From the NCBI GenBank assembly GCA_014359855.1, contig JACIYQ010000289.1, positions 1-7,843 on the forward strand: DNA of 7,843 nucleotides, in the 5' to 3' direction. Each line of letters starts with the position of its first letter. Within the stretch, counting starts at the first letter, position 1. Origin of the DNA: Parvibaculum sp. Its GTDB lineage: Bacteria; Pseudomonadota; Alphaproteobacteria; Parvibaculales; Parvibaculaceae. A program made the position numbers and the translations under genes. Below are positions 6,091 through 7,843 of the stretch, piece after piece. A model generated the notes under the pieces. It was not told the origin of the DNA, ran no database searches, and was given only the letters and a program-made list of their open reading frames with translations.

Positions 6091-6117
6091 GTCGAGAAAA
6101 CGTCACAGTCGAGAAAA
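6091..6117 (+). repeat. 10-base direct repeat pair upstream of the regulator promoter
   Basis: GTCGAGAAAA occurs at 6091-6100 and again at 6108-6117, an exact copy 17 bases apart, directly ahead of the predicted -35 box at 6123. The position suits an activator site. No protein can be named. Confidence 0.4.
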
Positions 6118-6122
6118 AGGTT

Positions 6123-6150
6123 TTGGAAGACATAAAGATATGTTTATATC
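6123..6150 (+). promoter_or_regulatory. Probable promoter of the ArsR-methyltransferase-metF operon
   Basis: TTGGAA (6123-6128) is followed after 16 bases by TATATC (6145-6150), each matching sigma-70 consensus at 4 of 6 positions. Transcription would begin near 6157. The near-palindromic operator covers the spacer and most of the -10, as expected for repression. AAGGA at 6165-6169 precedes the ATG by 11 bases, a rather long gap. Confidence 0.45.
6130..6149. promoter_or_regulatory. Near-palindromic operator, likely for the adjacent ArsR-type regulator
   Basis: ACATAAAGATATGTTTATAT is an inverted repeat centred between 6139 and 6140, with 8 of 10 base pairs symmetric; the core is ATAAA-ATAT-TTTAT. 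It is strikingly A/T-rich in GC-rich surroundings and lies 31 bases ahead of the regulator's start codon, overlapping the predicted -10. ArsR-type dimers bind such long A/T-rich palindromes. It resembles the kind of site proposed for the SahR/SamR methionine-cycle regulators, but I cannot verify the match here. Confidence 0.6.
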
Positions 6151-6180
6151 CGTCGCGAAACCGCAAGGACTGAGTGGCAC

Positions 6181-7173
6181 ATGGAGCAACTTCTCGCAGG
6201 ATTGCGGGCGGCAGGCGAGCCTACAAGGCTGCGTCTTCTGGCCCTTCTGGCGCATAGCGAGCTGACGGTCACGGAACTGACGCAGATTTTGCGGCAGAGC
6301 CAGCCCCGCGTCAGCCGGCATCTCAAGCTGCTGTGCGAGGCAGGACTGCTGGAGCGCTTTCGCGAGGGAAGCTGGGTTTTCTATCGCCTGGCGGGCAGTG
6401 GCCCGGTCGCCGGGCTCGCCGACGTTCTGAGCGGGCTCATCCCGCGGGAAGACCTTGTTATCGCGCGCGACATGGAGCGGCTTGAGGCGGTGCGAGCGGC
6501 ACGGGCGGAAAAGGCTGCGGCTTATTTCCGGGCCAATGCCGAGGAGTGGGACAGGATCCGGTCCCTCTATGTGCCGGAAGACAAGGTGGAGCAGGCGATG
6601 CTCCAGCTCGGTGGTTCCAGCGCGATCGAACTCGTGGCGGATCTCGGTACCGGCACCGGACGGATGCTGGAACTTTTCGGGCCGAAGGCCAAAGCAGGGC
6701 TCGGTATCGATCTCAGCCCGGAAATGCTGGCGCTCGCCCGCGCTCAACTCGAGCAGCGCTCGCTTCAGCACTGCTCGGTCCGGCAGGGCGATCTCTACGA
6801 TCTGCCCATGCAGGACGAGACGGTCGATCTCGTGACGTTGCACATGGTGCTTCACTATCTCGACGATCCGGCCGCTTCCATCGCCGAGGCAGCGCGCGTG
6901 CTGAAACCGGGCGGGCGGTTGCTGATTGCGGATTTCGCACCGCATGAACTGGATTTTCTCCGTGAGAGCCACGCGCATCGGCGGCTCGGTTTCGCGGAAG
7001 ACGAAGTAAACGAATGGCTCGCGGATGCCGGCCTGGACGTCGCGGAGACAAGGGTTCTGCCTCCGGAAGGTGGCGAGGACGCAAAGCTTACCGTGTTGGT
7101 CTGGGTTGCCGACAAGCGCGGTGAACCCTCGCGGGGCGCCGAGGCCAAAGTCGAATTCGAGGGAGTGAAGTAG
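6181..7173 (+). CDS. ArsR-family regulator fused to a SAM-dependent methyltransferase domain
   Basis: A 330-residue two-domain protein. Residues about 5-72 form an ArsR-type winged helix (AAGEPTRLRLLALL, recognition helix QSQPRVSRHLKLL at 39-51, wing REGSWVFYRL at 61-70). It lacks the ELCVCDL metal site and has only two cysteines (52 and 198), so it is not a metal sensor of the classic type. Residues about 115-310 form a class I methyltransferase fold: motif I DLGTGTG (154-160), acidic loop GIDLSPEML (175-183), GDLYDLP (203-209), DLVTLHMVLHYLDDP (216-230) and LKPGGRLLIADF (241-252). The stop is 5 bases ahead of metF, so the two genes form an operon. The SAM-binding fold next to a methionine-cycle gene suggests that it senses SAM or S-adenosylhomocysteine, as in the SahR/SamR regulators. 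Alternatively the domain is an active enzyme. The operator upstream suggests autoregulation. Confidence 0.9.
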   Translation: MEQLLAGLRAAGEPTRLRLLALLAHSELTVTELTQILRQSQPRVSRHLKLLCEAGLLERFREGSWVFYRLAGSGPVAGLADVLSGLIPREDLVIARDMERLEAVRAARAEKAAAYFRANAEEWDRIRSLYVPEDKVEQAMLQLGGSSAIELVADLGTGTGRMLELFGPKAKAGLGIDLSPEMLALARAQLEQRSLQHCSVRQGDLYDLPMQDETVDLVTLHMVLHYLDDPAASIAEAARVLKPGGRLLIADFAPHELDFLRESHAHRRLGFAEDEVNEWLADAGLDVAETRVLPPEGGEDAKLTVLVWVADKRGEPSRGAEAKVEFEGVK

Positions 7174-7178
7174 AGGCA

Positions 7179-7843
7179 ATGGCGAAGACGCAGAAAAAAG
7201 ACATAAACGAGCGGACGCGCGTGTCGTTCGAATTCTTCCCTCCGAAGACGCCGGAGATGGAGGAGACGCTGTGGACGTCCATTCGCCGGCTTGAGCCGCT
7301 TCAGCCGGAATTCGTATCCGTGACTTACGGAGCGGGCGGGTCGACGCGCGAGCGCACGCATGCAACGGTGAAGCGCATTCACGACGAGACGTCGCTGGAG
7401 CCCGTGGCGCATCTGACCTGCGTCGGTGCATCGCGTGCGGAAGTTGACAACGTCATCCGCGGCTATTGGGATGCGGGCATCCGGCACATCGTGGCATTGC
7501 GCGGCGACATGCCCGAACTTGGGGCACCCTACCAGCCGCACCCGGAAGGCTATCAGTCGACGCCGGAGCTTATCGAAGGCATCCGCAAGATTGCGGATTT
7601 CGATGTCATCGTGTCCGCCTATCCCGAGAAGCATCCGGAATCGGCTTCGATCGAGGCCGATATCGAACTCCTGAAGCGAAAAGTCGATGCTGGCGCGACG
7701 CGGGCCATCACGCAGTTCGTCTTCGACACGGACAGGCACATCCGTTTCCTTGAAAAGGCGAGAGCGGCGGGCGTCGAAGTGCCGATCGTTCCGGGCATCA
7801 TGCCGACGACGAACTTCAAGGGAACGAAGCGCATGGCGGGCCG
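7179..7843 (+). CDS. metF: 5,10-methylenetetrahydrofolate reductase MetF, 5' part
   Basis: The first 221 codons of MetF; the gene runs off the window (family length about 290-310). MetF is a cytoplasmic FAD enzyme that reduces methylene-THF to methyl-THF, the methyl donor for methionine synthase. Visible features are SFEFFPPKT with the catalytic Glu18 (E. coli Glu28), VSVTYGAGGSTRERT (46-60), HLTCVGAS (78-85), ALRGD with Asp110 (E. coli Asp120, near the flavin), SAYPEKHPES (146-155), TQFVFD with Gln179 (E. coli Gln183), and PGIMPTTNF (205-213). The ATG is 5 bases after the regulator stop; AGAGG lies only 2 bases ahead of it, so translation probably couples to the upstream gene. The next ATG, at codon 27, would remove the catalytic Glu, which fixes the start. 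Expression is probably governed by the operator at 6130-6149. Confidence 0.97.
   Translation, partial: MAKTQKKDINERTRVSFEFFPPKTPEMEETLWTSIRRLEPLQPEFVSVTYGAGGSTRERTHATVKRIHDETSLEPVAHLTCVGASRAEVDNVIRGYWDAGIRHIVALRGDMPELGAPYQPHPEGYQSTPELIEGIRKIADFDVIVSAYPEKHPESASIEADIELLKRKVDAGATRAITQFVFDTDRHIRFLEKARAAGVEVPIVPGIMPTTNFKGTKRMAG

Larger units (their letters stand above)
5883..6180. promoter_or_regulatory. Divergent regulatory region between mlaA and the ArsR-methyltransferase gene
   Basis: No gene is supported here. The right part holds the promoter, operator and direct repeats of the plus-strand operon. The left part must hold the mlaA promoter. The best minus-strand -10 is TATGAT (6034-6029), inside the small inverted repeat CTATCATAG (6027-6035), but no acceptable -35 stands at the right distance, so I do not place that promoter. 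Confidence 0.6.

Noticed and set aside
6061..6180. A SAM or SAH riboswitch upstream of the metF operon
   Set aside because: No SAM-II, SAM/SAH or SAH riboswitch core could be matched, and the predicted transcript begins near 6157, leaving no room for one.
6103..7431. A 442-codon minus-strand frame across the regulator and metF
   Set aside because: It is antisense to two clear genes and covers the operator; no family resemblance is seen.

Overview
The window reads as ordinary chromosomal DNA of a GC-rich alphaproteobacterium. The signs are strong G/C third-position bias, an alphaproteobacterial-type PAS_5 protein, a cytoplasmic PAS hybrid histidine kinase, a free-standing mlaA-mlaC pair and an ArsR-methyltransferase gene coupled to metF. 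Genus cannot be fixed from the sequence alone; the order Parvibaculales or Hyphomicrobiales would fit. Both end genes are cut by the window edges.

Layout from left to right. (1) The 3' part of ettA, an ABC-F translation factor, on the plus strand. (2) A minus-strand type II toxin-antitoxin operon, AbrB-like antitoxin then MazF/PemK-like toxin, whose toxin end overlaps the ettA end tail to tail. Its promoter carries a perfect 8-3-8 palindrome. (3) A plus-strand hybrid histidine kinase (PAS, HisKA, HATPase, receiver). (4) A convergent minus-strand PAS_5 protein. (5) A 366-base non-coding stretch with a clear terminator for the mla operon and, just beyond it, three 11-base repeats resembling a Pho box, pointing toward the PAS_5 gene. 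(6) A minus-strand mlaA-mlaC operon for outer-membrane phospholipid trafficking. (7) A divergent regulatory region. (8) A plus-strand operon of an ArsR-type regulator fused to a SAM-dependent methyltransferase domain and metF, with a near-palindromic operator at the predicted promoter.

Functionally the region combines translation control (EttA, MazF-like RNase), signalling (hybrid kinase, PAS_5), envelope lipid asymmetry (MlaA, MlaC) and one-carbon/methionine metabolism (regulator, MetF). No mobile element, CRISPR array or RNA gene is visible. The best leads for something undescribed are the Pho-box-like array ahead of the PAS_5 gene, the cysteine-free MlaA, and the regulator-methyltransferase with its operator next to metF.
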